Shown here: in pieces, positions 5,221 through 5,952 of the stretch
Layout of the letters: each line of letters starts with the position of its first letter
Numbering within the stretch: position 1 is the first letter of the stretch
Source: Comamonadaceae bacterium
Lineage (GTDB): Bacteria; Pseudomonadota; Gammaproteobacteria; Burkholderiales; Burkholderiaceae_C
Length of the DNA stretch: 5,952 nucleotides
Direction of reading: 5' to 3'
Assembly (NCBI GenBank): GCA_947458415.1
Contig: CANGZG010000144.1
Span: forward strand, 1-5,952
The notes under the pieces: model-generated
Databases searched by the model: none
What the model saw: the letters and a program-made list of their open reading frames with translations, nothing else
What the model was told of the DNA's origin: nothing
Translations under genes and position numbers: made by a program

Positions 5221-5952
5221 ATGAATACCTTTCGATTCACTTTGCTTCCCTTGGCCGCATCCATCGCATGTTTGCTTTGGCATCCCGTCCACTCACTGGC
5301 ACAAACCGCACCCATTGATGCAGACAGCCTGTCAGAAGTGACCGTCATCAACACCTCGCCATTGCCGGGCATTGGCATTGAAAAATACAAACTTCCCTAC
5401 GAAGTGCAGTCGGTGGACAGCCAAACCATTCAAAAATCCGGCAGCCGAACCTTGTCGGAATTCATGAATGAAAACCTGACGGGTGTGAATGTCAATGACA
5501 TCCAAGGCAGTCCCTACCAGTCTGATGTGACCTACAGAGGCATGCGTGCATCCGCCACTTTGGGCGCGTCACAAGGTTTGTCGGTTTACATGGACGGCGT
5601 GCGCATGAACCAACCGTTTGGCGACGTGGTGAATTGGGACATGTTTCCCGAAGCTGCCATTGACACCGTGACCTTGGTGCCGGGCTCCAACCCGATGTAT
5701 GGCCTCAACACTTTGGGTGGCGCGTTGGCATTCACGACCAAATCCGGTTTGACCACGCAAGGCAACGAGTTAACCACTTCATATGGCAGCCACCGCCGGC
5801 TCAAACTGGACATCACGCACGGCGGAAAATCCAACGATGGCTGGCACCGTTTTTTGGCGATCAGTGCATTTGACGAAGACGGCTGGCGGGATCACTCTGA
5901 TGGCAGTTTGCAAAACCTGTTCGTGAAAATCGGCCGCACCCAAGAAGACACG
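5221..5952 (+). CDS. TonB-dependent outer-membrane receptor, N-terminal part (3' end outside window)
   Basis: The frame is open from ATG at 5221 to the window end, 244 residues, against 650-800 for a full receptor. An in-frame TGA at 5206 excludes a longer start. The ribosome binding site is weak (GAAG at 5207-5210, ten bases away). A signal peptide covers about residues 1-27 (cleavage after HSLA). EVTVI (39-43) is a TonB-box-like segment. The plug domain spans about 55-176 with LSEFMNENLTGVNVND, TYRGMRA, VYMDGVRMNQPFGDVVNWD and a GSNPMYGLNTLGGALAFTT block; the beta barrel begins near 180. Such receptors import scarce ligands across the outer membrane using TonB energy. Ligand specificity lies in the barrel and loops that are mostly missing. 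It is transcribed away from the molybdoenzyme operon with a 265-base shared upstream region. A role in metal-chelate uptake is only an inference from context. Confidence 0.92.
   Translation, partial: MNTFRFTLLPLAASIACLLWHPVHSLAQTAPIDADSLSEVTVINTSPLPGIGIEKYKLPYEVQSVDSQTIQKSGSRTLSEFMNENLTGVNVNDIQGSPYQSDVTYRGMRASATLGASQGLSVYMDGVRMNQPFGDVVNWDMFPEAAIDTVTLVPGSNPMYGLNTLGGALAFTTKSGLTTQGNELTTSYGSHRRLKLDITHGGKSNDGWHRFLAISAFDEDGWRDHSDGSLQNLFVKIGRTQEDT

Noticed and set aside
5082..5318. 78-residue plus-strand open frame running into the receptor gene
   Set aside because: It begins at a TTG without a ribosome binding site, crosses the divergent promoter region and overlaps the signal peptide of the receptor in another frame.
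5005..5390. Minus-strand open frames of 95 and 76 residues over the intergenic region and receptor start
   Set aside because: They overlap the receptor's coding start antisense and the predicted regulatory DNA. No recognisable protein features.
5569..5834. Minus-strand open frames of 63 and 82 residues inside the receptor
   Set aside because: Antisense shadows of the conserved plug domain.

Overview
The window looks like chromosomal DNA from a methylotroph-like or alcohol-oxidising betaproteobacterium, probably order Burkholderiales. This placement is inferred from protein style (PQQ alcohol dehydrogenase, XoxJ-like protein, Tat-exported IorAB-type molybdoenzyme, TonB receptor), a base composition of roughly half G+C and compact spacing. 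No rRNA, tRNA, CRISPR, IS element or phage gene was seen.

Layout. (1) 1-729, plus strand: the C-terminal part of a PQQ-dependent methanol/ethanol-family dehydrogenase, closed by a strong UUCG-loop terminator. (2) 730-1008: non-coding leader with a 10-bp palindrome and a longer inverted repeat. (3) 1009-2166, plus strand: an exported protein joining a XoxJ/MoxJ-type periplasmic binding domain to a C-terminal single-haem cytochrome c domain. (4) 2167-2333: a convergent intergenic region with three hairpins, at least two of them terminators. (5) 4955 down to 2334, minus strand: a two-gene operon for a [2Fe-2S] subunit and a Tat-exported molybdopterin subunit of the xanthine oxidase/isoquinoline oxidoreductase family. 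(6) 4956-5220: a divergent promoter region with a cluster of CCC/GGG dyads. (7) 5221 to the window end, plus strand: the N-terminal third or so of a TonB-dependent outer-membrane receptor, open at the right edge.

How the parts may work together (inference). The quinoprotein would oxidise an alcohol in the periplasm and pass electrons to a cytochrome c, plausibly the one fused to the XoxJ-like domain. The molybdenum hydroxylase could then oxidise the resulting aldehyde or another small molecule, also in the periplasm. The TonB receptor would bring in a scarce ligand; a metal chelate such as a lanthanide complex is attractive given the xox-like neighbours, but nothing in the sequence proves it. 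The most unusual item is the XoxJ-cytochrome fusion.
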